Positions 17,319-30,890 of a stretch of DNA of 64,000 bases are shown here, piece after piece. Numbering within the stretch: position 1 is the stretch's first letter; each line of letters starts with the position of its first letter. The translations under genes and the position numbers were made by a program. Origin of the DNA: Roseiarcus sp963836695 (lineage in GTDB: Bacteria > Pseudomonadota > Alphaproteobacteria > Rhizobiales > Beijerinckiaceae); NCBI GenBank assembly GCA_963836695.1, contig CAWIKX010000040.1:62001-126000 (forward strand). Direction: 5' to 3'. The notes below the pieces were generated by a model that saw only the letters and a program-made list of their open reading frames with translations, ran no database searches and was not told the DNA's origin.

Positions 17319-17339
17319 CGCATACGCTTCACGGAGCGC

Positions 17340-18047
17340 CTAGCCTTGTCGCTGCATCAGAACGTCCTTGGCCTGATTGACCCGCGCGGCAAGCGTGGTC
17401 GAGCCGCCATGATCTGGATGAAACTTTTTCATCAAGGTCCGGTGAGCCCGGATTATGTCGGTCGCGCTCGCGCCCTCGGCGAGACCCAGGACTTCAAGCG
17501 CCTCTCGGCGCGACATCGCCCCGTCGCCTCGCCGCCCCTGACCCTCACCCTCGTTTGCCTCACGCCAGCCGGCGAACCGGCGGTCGAGATATGCCTCTAA
17601 GAGGCGAGCGCCGTCGGGATCGTCGAGCATGAGCTCCCCGCGAAGAGAGACAAGTTCCGGGCGGGCCAGGGTTTCGACCGCGCGGCCCGCGTAGGCGCCC
17701 GCTAGAACTCTTCCGGTCATCGCGCCGCTATCATGGTCAAGCTGCATTTCCACCATCGCCGAGCGGGCTGTCGAGGAGCGTCCGGGGCGCGCACCCGAGC
17801 CCACGTTGCGAAAGGCGGTCGAGGCCGCGCCCGTCGTCTTCCACCCAGCGAAGTTCGCCACCATGCCGGCGACCGTCGCGGCGAGACCGATGCGGCCGCG
17901 CAGAAGCAGGAGGAGCGCCCCGATCATCCCCAAGACGCCGCCGCCATGGCGCACCAGCCGCGCTGCCGTGGTCGCGTCCATGCGGCCAAACTGCTTGATC
18001 GCTTGCAGCAGAATAAAGAGAAAGATCAAGCCTATAACGAGATTCAT
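17340..18047 (-). CDS. membrane-anchored J-domain protein
   Basis: 235 residues from the ATG at 18047 ('MNLVIGLIFLFILLQAI'); upstream in-frame sequence is not protein-like. One N-terminal membrane helix plus a second hydrophobic segment (about 38-58) precede a cytosolic region. The C-terminal 60 residues are a DnaJ-type J domain with the essential HPD in 'MKKFHPDHGGS'. It lacks the Gly/Phe and zinc regions of DnaJ, resembling DjlA/Tim14-like proteins that recruit DnaK to the membrane. It is co-oriented with the VWA gene upstream. Confidence 0.85.
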   Translation of the reverse strand: MNLVIGLIFLFILLQAIKQFGRMDATTAARLVRHGGGVLGMIGALLLLLRGRIGLAATVAGMVANFAGWKTTGAASTAFRNVGSGARPGRSSTARSAMVEMQLDHDSGAMTGRVLAGAYAGRAVETLARPELVSLRGELMLDDPDGARLLEAYLDRRFAGWREANEGEGQGRRGDGAMSRREALEVLGLAEGASATDIIRAHRTLMKKFHPDHGGSTTLAARVNQAKDVLMQRQG

Positions 18048-18135
18048 TCTAATAGGGCTTTCGATCGAACGAGGCGTCTCGCCGGAGCAACAGGCTCCTG
18101 ACTTAATCGCCGCCAAAGGCGAAACTACGCCAAGT

Positions 18136-18846
18136 TCACGTTCCGCGCATCTGCGACAACAAAAGCCGCGCGGCGGAATCCCCCTCCGCCTCTCGCACCA
18201 GCGCCGCGTGCCCACCGGCGGCGTAGGCGGCCGCCGCGCGCAGGAGCGCTGCGAGCCGCGCAGACGCGCCAGTGTCGAAGGCGCTGTAGGCTCCCCCGGT
18301 CAGGCGGGCGATTTCACTGAAGGTTCGCCTTGCCGCCGGATCCTGCCCCTCCTGGAACATGAAGGCCTTGACGCCAAGCAGCGCCAGCTCGCCCGCCAGA
18401 CAGGCGAGCGTGTCCGGGTTCTCCTCCATGGCGTCGCCGATAAAGATAAGCACTCCGACCTTGGCGCGCTTGGCTTCATCGCGCGCATGGGCGAGCACCC
18501 TCCTGATCTGCGTCGATCCGCCGCGGCAATCAATGCGGCTCATGAGCTGAGCGAGTCCTGTCCCGCCGGAGACGAACTTCGACGCCCGGCATTCGTTCAG
18601 CCCACGGAAATAGACGAGCTGCACGTCGAGCCCGCCCAGCGAGCCGGCGGCCTCGAACATCTTCGCCTGCAACGATTGGGCGAGATCCCACGTCGGCTGC
18701 CAACTCATCGTGGCGTCGAGGGCAAAGATCAGCCGTCCGCGGCCGGACCCACCCGGCGCGGGAACCTTCTTGGCTGCCTCGACGAAGGCGGCGATGCCCT
18801 CGCCGGCACCGCGCCTGGCAAGCGGGCTGTCTTTGTCCTTGTCCAT
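18136..18846 (-). CDS. VWA-domain protein
   Basis: About 236 residues from the ATG at 18846 (a GTG or further in-frame starts lie up to 18864). The fold is recognisable from 'RGRLIFALDATMSWQPTWD', a divergent MIDAS (DATMS rather than DxSxS), then 'FVSGGTGLAQLMSRIDCRGGSTQI' and 'VGVLIFIGDAMEEN'. No signal peptide, so it is probably cytosolic. VWA proteins mediate metal-dependent protein contacts. The pairing with a J-domain protein suggests a chaperone-like or assembly role; this is inference. Confidence 0.8.
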   Translation of the reverse strand: MDKDKDSPLARRGAGEGIAAFVEAAKKVPAPGGSGRGRLIFALDATMSWQPTWDLAQSLQAKMFEAAGSLGGLDVQLVYFRGLNECRASKFVSGGTGLAQLMSRIDCRGGSTQIRRVLAHARDEAKRAKVGVLIFIGDAMEENPDTLACLAGELALLGVKAFMFQEGQDPAARRTFSEIARLTGGAYSAFDTGASARLAALLRAAAAYAAGGHAALVREAEGDSAARLLLSQMRGT

Positions 18847-18926
18847 CACGGACACCACGAGCATTTGTTCGCTGAGTAAATTGGGCGTTGTCGGGCGATT
18901 GGCAAGGCTTGCGGCGAACGAGGGCG

Positions 18927-19036
18927 CTCCTTCTCCGCCTGGGGAGAAGGCCGGGATGAGGGGCTTTGCCGTCGTTCGCGGCCAATCGCTCGACCCTTCA
19001 CCCTAACCCTCTCCCCGCAAGTGGGGCGAGGGCGGG
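18927..19036. repeat. two copies of a dispersed GC-rich palindromic repeat
   Basis: Copy 1 (18927-18963) has CTTCTCC...GGAGAAGG; copy 2 (18994-19036) has CCTCTCCCCGC...GGGGCGAGG preceded by ACCCTAA. The same type occurs at 48147-48187. Such intergenic palindromes are common in alphaproteobacteria. Copy 2 overlaps the 3' end of the cyclase gene and supplies its last codons and stop. Confidence 0.7.
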
Positions 19037-20250
19037 CGGCTGAGAAAATACGTGTTCATTGGGCCTTGCCCTTTAATGTCGATCAATCCTCGCGCCTCGA
19101 ACTTCCATTTGCTGCTCGCCGCGCGCGCAAAGGCTTCCGACACATGGATCCGTCCGGGCAGGCCGTGAGATTCCATCCGACTGGCGATGTTCACGTTGTC
19201 ACCCCAGAGGTCGTAGGAGAATTTGTTCTCGCCGATTACCCCAGCGACAACCGCGCCGGTGTGGATGCCGATCCGCAGGCGCAGGTCGGTATGCCGAGCG
19301 GATAAGCCTTCGACGTGCATTTGCATGGCTAAAGCCATTTCAGCGGCTGCCTGGACGTGGTCCGCCCGTTGTTCCGGAACGCCCGCGACAACCATATAGG
19401 CATCGCCGATCGTTTTTATCTTCTCCAGGCCAATACGCTTGGCCGCACGGTCGAAACCGAGAAATATCTCGTTCAGCACACTGACAAGCTCCGTAGCGTC
19501 CATCTTTCGAGATATTTCGGTAAATCCCACCAGGTCGGCAAAGACGACGCTGGCTTCCGGAACACGATCAGCGATCAACTGCTTTGAGTCCTTCAGTCTT
19601 TCGGCGATTGATTTTGGCAGAATGTTCAAAAGGAGCGATTCTGAACGAGCCAACTCCTTGTCGAGCGCCCGTTGGGTAGAGTTGAGAATTGCGCGGTTGT
19701 AGTATGCGAACGCGATTGTGAGAAAAGCGAAGTTGTAAACCGATGCATTTCTTATCGTGATTAAGAATTGATCTGGTACGAGGCCTTCCAGAAACCCTCG
19801 ATTTCCGAGGGCGTACCAAACCTCTACCGCGACGAAAAGCGTCGCCGCGCCGCCTGTCACCCATAACAGGATGAGTAACAACTCCACGTAGTAAAAGGCT
19901 ATCAAGATGATGGCGAGCAGCAACAGGTCGTTCCAGGTTTGATGTCCAAAATACAAAGCGTTGAACGCTACGGTGAGCATCGAGATCGTGGGGGCGTATG
20001 CCTGCGCTGACTGATAGAAACCAAGGCTGTTGATCACGGGGGTGAAGCAAAGGGCCAACGCACAAGCTGCCGTTGTCAGTGTTACAACTCGCGTTGCGGG
20101 CAGATACTGGGTGAACATCGGAAGTACGCCGATCAACCAGACCGCCGAAATGATTGCAATCAGGTTGCACGCCTTGACGAAGCGAGCCTTCCGAACAGAC
20201 ATCTCGGGCCGAACGCCGGCCTCAATAATTGCTTTCAAAAGCTGCTTCAC
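19003..20250 (-). CDS. membrane class III adenylate/guanylate cyclase
   Basis: 415 residues from the GTG at 20250, chosen because GGAG lies 7 bases before it and a longer frame would overlap the DUF1489 gene. Five or six membrane spans (about residues 28-185) lead through a short helical linker ('ALDKELARSESLLLNILPKSIAERLK') into the cyclase domain. That domain has 'VVFADLVGFTEISRKM' (metal Asp), 'KTIGDAYMVVAGVP' and 'YDLWGDNVNIASRME' (metal and transition-state residues). It makes cAMP or cGMP from NTP at the inner membrane. The last residues, 'PPSPHLRGEG', are encoded by the palindromic repeat. Confidence 0.9.
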   Translation of the reverse strand: MKQLLKAIIEAGVRPEMSVRKARFVKACNLIAIISAVWLIGVLPMFTQYLPATRVVTLTTAACALALCFTPVINSLGFYQSAQAYAPTISMLTVAFNALYFGHQTWNDLLLLAIILIAFYYVELLLILLWVTGGAATLFVAVEVWYALGNRGFLEGLVPDQFLITIRNASVYNFAFLTIAFAYYNRAILNSTQRALDKELARSESLLLNILPKSIAERLKDSKQLIADRVPEASVVFADLVGFTEISRKMDATELVSVLNEIFLGFDRAAKRIGLEKIKTIGDAYMVVAGVPEQRADHVQAAAEMALAMQMHVEGLSARHTDLRLRIGIHTGAVVAGVIGENKFSYDLWGDNVNIASRMESHGLPGRIHVSEAFARAASSKWKFEARGLIDIKGQGPMNTYFLSRPPSPHLRGEG

Positions 20251-20270
20251 GCGATCTCCAAGGGTCGCCG

Positions 20271-20708
20271 CTAGAGCAGCCCGAGCGACGCCAGCTCGCG
20301 GCGCAGCACCTCCGGCATCGCGGCGAAGCCGGGCTGGGCCTCGTCGATGTCCGGCGGCGCGTCCTTCACCTGATAGTAGCGCCAGCCCTGGAAGGCGCGC
20401 ATCGGCCGCGGCGCTACGGCAACCACCGTCTGCCCAAGCCAGATCTTGCACCGGCCGATCCCCTCCGCATCGACAAACGGCTCGAGACCGAGGATTTCCT
20501 GTCTGGCGGAGATCATGCCCTTGACGACCCAGTAGAGCGAGCCGCCGTCCAGAATCTGCTCGGTTCGTTTTGGAGTCATCCGTGTGACGTGCGCGTGCCG
20601 GAGCGGCGCGCGGCGGCGCTTGGCCTCCGCCATTCGCTCCGCCATCCATTCGCGCAGATCCGCGAGCGAGTCAGCGCCGACCGCCAGTTTGATGAGGTGA
20701 AGAGGCAT
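20271..20708 (-). CDS. DUF1489 family protein
   Basis: 145 residues, a normal length for this alphaproteobacterial family. Recognisable stretches are 'MPLHLIKLAVGADSLADLREW', 'HVTRMTPKRTEQILDGGSLYWVVKG' and 'GRCKIWLGQTVVAVAPRPMRAFQGWRYY'. The function is unknown. The stop is 20 bases from the cyclase start, so the two may be co-transcribed. Confidence 0.9.
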   Translation of the reverse strand: MPLHLIKLAVGADSLADLREWMAERMAEAKRRRAPLRHAHVTRMTPKRTEQILDGGSLYWVVKGMISARQEILGLEPFVDAEGIGRCKIWLGQTVVAVAPRPMRAFQGWRYYQVKDAPPDIDEAQPGFAAMPEVLRRELASLGLL

Positions 20709-21067
20709 TGGCTGACTATAGCGGAGCCAATTGGTCAGCGCGCCTCCGTCACAGCGTTATGCACATGAAGTCGGAAGCCAGCGCAAAAAGCGATGATGCC
20801 GCAGTTGTCTCCGCATGACGTTGACTGTTTGACCGGCCTCGTCCCGATTGGGTGTTGGCGACCAGGGAATTCCAAACGTCGGGAGCGCGCGATGGCTTTA
20901 AAAGCGTAATGGCCGACTTGGCCCCGCGGTCCACGAAAGCCGACCGTACTGATCATTGCCCGGATGCCGGGTGTTGTTCATTTCATATAGAACAGGCGGA
21001 AGAGGCGTGACGACGGCGGGCGCCGCTCGTTGGACGGGCGACGCCCAGCGGCTCCCCTTACCCCCCG
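20709..21067. other. 359-base gap, nothing recognised
   Basis: Several short frames occur on both strands, but none has a ribosome-binding site or family-like sequence. Confidence 0.4.
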
Positions 21068-21892
21068 TCAAAAAGTCGCCGTGGCCGGATCGGGGCCCAT
21101 GCGGCCGCTGGCCGAATCCAGCGCTTCAATTTTCTTGATGTCGTCGCCACCGAGCTTGAAGTCGAACACCCCGATGTTCTCCTTCAACCGCTCGAGCCGA
21201 ACCGTCTTCGGTATCACAATCAGGCCGCTGTCGAGATGCCAGCGGATGACGACCTGCGCCGGCGTCTTCCGATGTTTGGCAGCGATATCGACGAGGGCGG
21301 ACTCGCTGAGCAAGCCGCCTCGTCCGAGCGGGCTCCAGGATTCCGTTTTGATGCCCTTCTGGTCATGAAATGCGCGGAGCGCCTTCTGCTGAAATTTCGG
21401 GTGAAGCTCGATCTGATTCACCGAAGGCGTGACCCCCGTTTCGCCGATGATGCGTTCGAGGTGGTCGGAATTGAAGTTCGAAACTCCGATCGAGCGAATT
21501 CTCCCGTCTTTCTGCAGACGAACCAGCGCCTTCCAGCTTTCGACGTAGCGACTAACGCGCGGTCGCGGCCAATGGATCAAGTAGAGATCGAGCACCTCGC
21601 GGTGAAGCTTTTTGATGCTCTCGTCAAAAGCGCGCAGCGCTTCATCGTAGCCGTGATCCGAATTGCCGAGTTTAGTGGTCACGAAAACATCGGTCCGGCC
21701 GACCAACGCGGTGCCGACGCCTTCCTCGTTTCGATACATCGATGCCGTGTCGACCGAGCGATAGCCCTCCTTGACCGCCATCTTCACCACCTCCTCCGTC
21801 GTGTCGGGGGGCGTCTGGAAAACCCCTAGTCCAAACTGAGGCATCTTTGCACCGTCGTTGAGGGCGACACTCGGCTGGGTTTGGTTGGTCAT
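21068..21892 (-). CDS. aldo/keto reductase
   Basis: 274 residues from the ATG at 21892. It has the AKR TIM-barrel signatures: 'GYRSVDTASMYRNEEGVG' (catalytic Asp and Tyr), 'DLYLIHWPRP' with the catalytic His, 'IGVSNFNSDHLERI' and the NADPH-binding 'VVIRWHLDSGLIVIPKTV'. It reduces aldehydes or ketones such as 2,5-diketogluconate or methylglyoxal with NADPH. It is divergent from the helicase gene, 149 bases apart. Confidence 0.92.
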   Translation of the reverse strand: MTNQTQPSVALNDGAKMPQFGLGVFQTPPDTTEEVVKMAVKEGYRSVDTASMYRNEEGVGTALVGRTDVFVTTKLGNSDHGYDEALRAFDESIKKLHREVLDLYLIHWPRPRVSRYVESWKALVRLQKDGRIRSIGVSNFNSDHLERIIGETGVTPSVNQIELHPKFQQKALRAFHDQKGIKTESWSPLGRGGLLSESALVDIAAKHRKTPAQVVIRWHLDSGLIVIPKTVRLERLKENIGVFDFKLGGDDIKKIEALDSASGRMGPDPATATF

Positions 21893-22041
21893 TTGTGGTG
21901 TCCCGATTGGCGGAGGGAGGCAGCCTTGGCTGAAGTCGACGCGTTCGGCAAGCGAATGCCGCCGGGGGCGCCAAACGTCGGCGCAGCGCCCTATATAGAT
22001 CCTGGGACGCTCATCGCTGCGTCCGAGGGGAACCAACCCGC

Positions 22042-26460
<4,419 letters not shown>

Positions 26461-26603
26461 GACGCTGGGCTTAGTCGCGGCGCGCCCGCCTTGGTCGGCG
26501 AGCGTATCGAGCCAAACCCGACCCATACGGTGTTTACGGGCAAGGCTGCAGAACCTACTGTGCGCTCTTCAATCCCACTCCCGCCTGCGCGGAGAGGAGA
26601 GTC
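26461..26603. other. gap before the gamma-glutamyltransferase gene
   Basis: AGAGGAGAG before the ATG at 26604 is a good ribosome-binding site; nothing else seen. Confidence 0.4.
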
Positions 26604-28173
26604 ATGAGCGTTGGCAGCCAGCATGGAATCGTTACAAGCCCGCATCCGCTTGCGACCAAGGCCGGCGCGAAGGTGTTGCGCGCCGGCGGCGACGCGATTG
26701 AGGCGGCGATCGCCATCGGTGCGACGATTGGCGTCGTCTATCCTCACTTCTGCGGGTTAGGCGGCGATGCGATCTGGCTGGTCGCCGACCGTGAGGGGCG
26801 GCGCGCCGCCTTCCTGGGCATCGGCCAGGCGGCGAAGGCGCTTCCCGTCGTTGACGGCGCGATCCCCACTCGCGGGCCGCTCTCCATGCTCACGACCGCC
26901 TGCGCGGTCAATTCGTGGCGGCATGCGATGGAGTGGTCGGCGCGGGAATGGGGAGGCCACTCCCCGTTTTCGGCTCTTCTCGGCGACGCTATCGTTCACG
27001 CCAGAGACGGCTTTCCGGTCTCGAGGTCGCAAGCGTTTTGGCTCGCCTTTCGCGGCAGCGATGCTGCGCGTTGGCCGGGCTTCGCGGGAGGTCTTCATGC
27101 CCGACGGCCCGCCCGAGGTCGGAAGTCTTTTCCGGCAGCACGGTTTAGCGCGGACGTTACAGGCCATAGCCTCGGACGGTCCCCGCAGCCTCTATGACGG
27201 CGCGCTGGCGAAGATTGTCGCGGCCGGGCTGGCCGCGGCCGGCTCGTCGCTGACCGCCGCTGACCTCGCCGCGACCCGAACGCGGGAGGCGGCGCCGCTC
27301 AGCCTCTCTTACCGCGGCTATGAATTGCTCGCGCCGCCACCGCCCACGCAGGGCGTCTCGACCCTCGCCATCATGGGCATCCTTGAGCATTTCGATCTGG
27401 CAGCCTACGGAGCGGGAAGCGCCGATCACATCCACCTATGCGTCGAGGCGGTGAAGCGGGCGTTCCTGACCCGCGACGCAATCGCAGACCCCGACTTCGC
27501 CCCCCAGCCAGTCGAGGAATGGCTAAACCCCGATCGGCTCGCCGCGACGGCACGGACCATAGATCTGAAACGGGCGCTTGCCTGGCCACAGCCGTTCCAG
27601 ACCGGCGACACTGTCTTCTACGGCGCCGTCGACGGGCGGGGCCGTAGCGCCAGCGTCCTGCAAAGCCTCTATTTCGACTGGGGCAGCGGCGTCCCGGTCG
27701 GCGACACCGGCATTCTGTGGCAGAACCGCGGGGCGGCCTTCTCCGTCGTCCCGGGGCATCCGAACGCGCTAACGCCCGGCAAACGCCCCTTCTACACGCT
27801 AAATCCTGGGCTCGGGCTGAAGGACGGCAAGCCCGCCTTTATCTACGGCACGCAAGGGGCGGACGGGCAGCCGCAGACCCTGTCGATGGTCCTGACGCGC
27901 CTCATCGACTTCGGCGAGACGCCAGCCTCCGCCCTTGCGGGCCCACGCTTCCTGCTCGGCAAGACATTTTCGGATAGTCGCGACAGCCTCAAGCTCGAGT
28001 CGGACGTTGGAGCTGCTACACTCGCCGACTTAGCCGGCCGTGGCCACGAGCTCTCGCCGATCGAGCCGCAGAGCCCGCTCGCCGGGCTCGCCGGGGCGAT
28101 CCGGGTCGGCGGCGACGGCGCCGTGGAGGGAGCGCATGATCCTCGCGGCGAGGGCATCGCCGAGGCGGTGTAA
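26604..28173 (+). pseudogene. gamma-glutamyltransferase family protein, one frameshift
   Basis: About 523 residues once an extra base is ignored. The first part (26604 to about 27083) has 'HPLATKAGAKVLRAGGDAIEAAIAI' and 'FCGLGGDAIWL'. The second frame carries on with 'REVFMPDGPPEVGSLFRQHGL' to the end. The break is a surplus G at 27084 in TTCGCGGGAG; without it the line reads 'WPGFREVFMPDG'. The nucleophile region is 'TGDTVFYGAVDGRGRSASV', keeping a Thr where GGTs have theirs. Such enzymes cleave gamma-glutamyl bonds of glutathione or related compounds. No signal peptide is evident. It may be a consensus error rather than a dead gene. Confidence 0.85.
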
Positions 28174-28445
28174 CAGCCTGCGCAACTAGGAAAACGCCGG
28201 AGCGCCAATTCCGCGCCACCTCGGACCTCGACCACCCATTGACGGGCTTGACCCGTCCATCCACGCCAAGACCCCCCAATACAAGCGACCGGCCGTCCAC
28301 CGCTATCGCCGCTGCGCCCACAGGCCCGAATTGACCCGACTCATCCGGTTTGCTAGCGAGGACACTGATAATAAAAGGCCACACGGTTCGGCATTCGCCG
28401 ACTGCAACGCGCCTGAATGGCGGCAACGATAAAGGGGCTCGCGTA
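28174..28445. other. 272-base gap upstream of the lipoprotein gene
   Basis: No gene supported; short frames in it lack starts or ribosome-binding sites. Confidence 0.4.
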
Positions 28446-28910
28446 ATGATCGCACGTCGCGGTGGAGCGCTGGCGCTAATCAGTCTGCTTTCCATTTTCG
28501 TTGTTGGCTGCGCGGAAAATCCGCCGCCAGCGCCTGCGGTCGTCGCGGCGGCTGTCAGCCCGGACCAGTTGGTCGGCAAGTGGGGCTTCGCCGCCTATCA
28601 CAAGGACGAGGATCGAGCCCGCACGATCAAAGAGGCGGCGGCGCAGTGCAATCGGCCTTATGTCATTGATAAGGGTCCAACCGGCGGCGTGATGATGAAT
28701 CTCGCAGACCAAAAAGAATTGTCGGAACTGTTCCTGGTTGGCGGACCGACCGGCCAGACCTACCTCGGGCCACAAGGCGCCGCCGCAGGCAGCCCCGACG
28801 ATCGCATCGTCACCAATGTCGATGCGAACTCGTTCACAACGGTTTGGGTCGATCCAGACAATGCGAGTCGCTATGGCACGTCGGTTTACGTGCGGTGCGG
28901 AAAGCGCTAA
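28446..28910 (+). CDS. lipoprotein of unknown function
   Basis: 154 residues from the ATG at 28446. The signal sequence ends in a lipobox 'FVVGC' (Cys about residue 22), so it is probably lipid-anchored in the periplasm. The mature part starts Pro/Ala-rich, then 'QLVGKWGFAAYHKDEDRARTIKEAAAQC', reminiscent of small lipocalin-like 'GxW' domains, and ends 'TSVYVRCGKR' with a possible disulphide partner. It is 42 bases before the L,D-transpeptidase gene in the same direction. Confidence 0.72.
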   Translation: MIARRGGALALISLLSIFVVGCAENPPPAPAVVAAAVSPDQLVGKWGFAAYHKDEDRARTIKEAAAQCNRPYVIDKGPTGGVMMNLADQKELSELFLVGGPTGQTYLGPQGAAAGSPDDRIVTNVDANSFTTVWVDPDNASRYGTSVYVRCGKR

Positions 28911-28952
28911 TCAGCGATTCATTCTGGAATTAGACCAATCGACGGAGTCCAC

Positions 28953-29567
28953 ATGACGGTTCGAGTAGGTTTGTTGCTGCGAGTAGCGTTAGGCGCGGCC
29001 CTCGCGGTTTTCATCGGCGCGGGAGCCGGGGCCGCGACCCCAGGTCAGGATGAGATGAATGTCGGCGACCAGCCCGGCTATCAGCCGACGCCGGAAGAAG
29101 AACAGCTCACTGGCGCTTACGAGAAGCAGGAAGTGTTCTTCCGCACTACCGAAGCGCCGGGCACGATCATTATCGACACCAAAGGCCGGTTCCTCTACCT
29201 GGTCCAGGGTAACAACCGGGCGCTTCGCTACGGGATCGGCGTCGGCCGCGACGGCTTCACTTGGTCCGGGCTGCAGAAAATATCGCGCAAGCAGGAATGG
29301 CCGGATTGGCGTCCGCCGCCGGAGATGATCGAGCGCCAACCCTATCTGCCGCGGTTCATGGCCGGTGGTCCCGGTAATCCGCTCGGCGCGCGAGCGATGT
29401 ACCTCGGTGCGACCGTCTATCGCATTCACGGCACCAACCAGCCGCAGACGATCGGACACGCCGTCTCGTCGGGCTGTTTTCGTCTGGTCAACGAGGATGT
29501 GATGGACCTCTATGGCCGTGTGCCGGTCGGCACGAAGGTGATCATCAGACAGGCGGTTGCTCTGTAA
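28953..29567 (+). CDS. L,D-transpeptidase (YkuD fold)
   Basis: 204 residues with a signal peptide (1-27, ending 'GAGAGAA'). The catalytic region has 'YRIHGTNQPQTIGHAVSSGCFRLVNEDVMDLY', the HxGT...S-x-G-C-x-R pattern with the nucleophile Cys. It links peptidoglycan stems by 3-3 bonds or attaches proteins in the periplasm, a process important in Rhizobiales polar growth. It probably forms an operon with the lipoprotein before it and the binding protein after it. Confidence 0.93.
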   Translation: MTVRVGLLLRVALGAALAVFIGAGAGAATPGQDEMNVGDQPGYQPTPEEEQLTGAYEKQEVFFRTTEAPGTIIIDTKGRFLYLVQGNNRALRYGIGVGRDGFTWSGLQKISRKQEWPDWRPPPEMIERQPYLPRFMAGGPGNPLGARAMYLGATVYRIHGTNQPQTIGHAVSSGCFRLVNEDVMDLYGRVPVGTKVIIRQAVAL

Positions 29568-29610
29568 GGAGCCCGTCGACGACCCTCAGACACGGAAGCG
29601 AGACTGGCTC

Positions 29611-30627
29611 ATGCGCAAGGTGATCCCGATTGTCCTCGCCCTTGCGGCGGTGCAGGCGTTCAGCCTCGCCGCCCAATCCCAGACGCTAAAAACCGTCCAG
29701 GATCGGGGCTCGCTCGTCTGCGGCGTCAACCCCGGTCTGGAGGGCTTCGCAAGTAAGGACGCCAACGGCCAATGGTCCGGGTTTGACGTCGATTTCTGCC
29801 GGGCCGTGGCGGCGGCGGTCTTCGACGACCCGTCAAAAGTGCAGTACGTGCCGTTGTCGGCTTCGGACCGCTTCGACGCGCTCAAGAACAAGCAGATCGA
29901 CCTCTTGTCGCGCAATTCGAGCTGGACGATGGGTCGCGAAGGCGACAATGGCGTCGTGTTTACAGGGGTGACGTATTACGATGGGCAGGGATTTCTCGTG
30001 CCTAAAAGCAAGAACCTACAATCGGCGCTCGAACTCGACGGCAGCAAGGTCTGCGTACAGCCTGGCACTACGACGGAACTCAATTATGTCGACTTCTTTG
30101 ACGCCAACCATATGAAATACGAGACGATCCACGAAGGAAGCGCCGACGAGATGATCAAGGCCTACGAGGCCGGTCAGTGCAGCGTCCTCACCACTGACGC
30201 CTCCGGGCTCTTTGCGATGCGTCAGCGCCTGGCAAAGCCGGCCGACGCCATGATCCTGCCCGACATCATTTCGAAGGAGCCGCTAGGGCCCGTCGTCAGG
30301 CAGGACGACATGCAGTGGTTCAATATCGTCAAGTGGGTCAACTTCGCCATGCTCAACGCTGAGGAGCTTGGCGTCAGCTCGAAAACGATTGATGACGCGC
30401 TGAAGTCGCAGAAGCCATCGGTCAAGCGGCTGGTCGGAACGGACGGCGATTTCGGCAAGCCGTTCGGCCTCACCCAAGACTGGGCGGTGCGTATCGTCCG
30501 CGCGGTCGGCAATTACGCCGAAGTGTTCGACCGCAACGTCGGGGCGCACTCAAAGCTCGGTATTCCGCGGGGCTTGAATGAATTGTGGAACAACGGCGGG
30601 ATTCAATACGCCCCGCCGATCCGGTAG
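29611..30627 (+). CDS. amino-acid ABC transporter substrate-binding protein (AapJ-like)
   Basis: 338 residues from the ATG at 29611, with a signal peptide ending 'LAAQSQT'. The family signature 'DVDFCRAVAAAVFDDPSKVQYVPL' and the 'LVCGVNPGLEGFASKDANGQWSGFDV' opening match general L-amino-acid binding proteins. It captures amino acids in the periplasm for an inner-membrane importer. No permease or ATPase gene is adjacent, so it is an orphan here and must use subunits encoded elsewhere or serve as a sensor. Confidence 0.92.
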   Translation: MRKVIPIVLALAAVQAFSLAAQSQTLKTVQDRGSLVCGVNPGLEGFASKDANGQWSGFDVDFCRAVAAAVFDDPSKVQYVPLSASDRFDALKNKQIDLLSRNSSWTMGREGDNGVVFTGVTYYDGQGFLVPKSKNLQSALELDGSKVCVQPGTTTELNYVDFFDANHMKYETIHEGSADEMIKAYEAGQCSVLTTDASGLFAMRQRLAKPADAMILPDIISKEPLGPVVRQDDMQWFNIVKWVNFAMLNAEELGVSSKTIDDALKSQKPSVKRLVGTDGDFGKPFGLTQDWAVRIVRAVGNYAEVFDRNVGAHSKLGIPRGLNELWNNGGIQYAPPIR

Positions 30628-30662
30628 AGCGGCTCCCGCGGCCTGATAGGGGAAGCTCTCGC

Positions 30663-30890
30663 CTACTTGTCTGGAATGAATGTCCGGCCCTGATAATGCC
30701 CCTTCGGTCCCCCCGGCGAGGGTGCCCCAGTAGATTTCGGTTTGTCGGGCGCCGGGTTGGGCGCGGGCTTGGGTGCGCCGTAATCCTGAGCCGGCGGAAC
30801 GATGATCATCACCGGCGGAAAGTATTGGCTGGAGGCTGGAAAGGGCGTGCAAACCGCGACCATCGCCACCACAACGGCGCTGGCCTTCAT
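30663..30890 (-). CDS. small secreted proline-rich protein
   Basis: 75 residues from the ATG at 30890 ('MKASAVVVAMVAVCTPFPASSQ', a signal peptide). The mature peptide is rich in Pro, Gly and Lys ('PKPAPNPAPDKPKSTGAPSP') with no fold motif. A longer frame to 30986 adds an unlikely N-terminus. Function unknown. Confidence 0.5.
   Translation of the reverse strand: MKASAVVVAMVAVCTPFPASSQYFPPVMIIVPPAQDYGAPKPAPNPAPDKPKSTGAPSPGGPKGHYQGRTFIPDK

Noticed and set aside
17806..18879. 357-codon plus-strand frame opposite the J-domain and VWA genes
   Set aside because: Antisense to two recognisable proteins, with no domain of its own.
20251..20649. In-frame N-terminal extension of the cyclase to 20649
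   Set aside because: It covers the DUF1489 gene in another frame, is Arg/Ala-rich without a fold, and a GTG with GGAG at 20250 gives a normal start.
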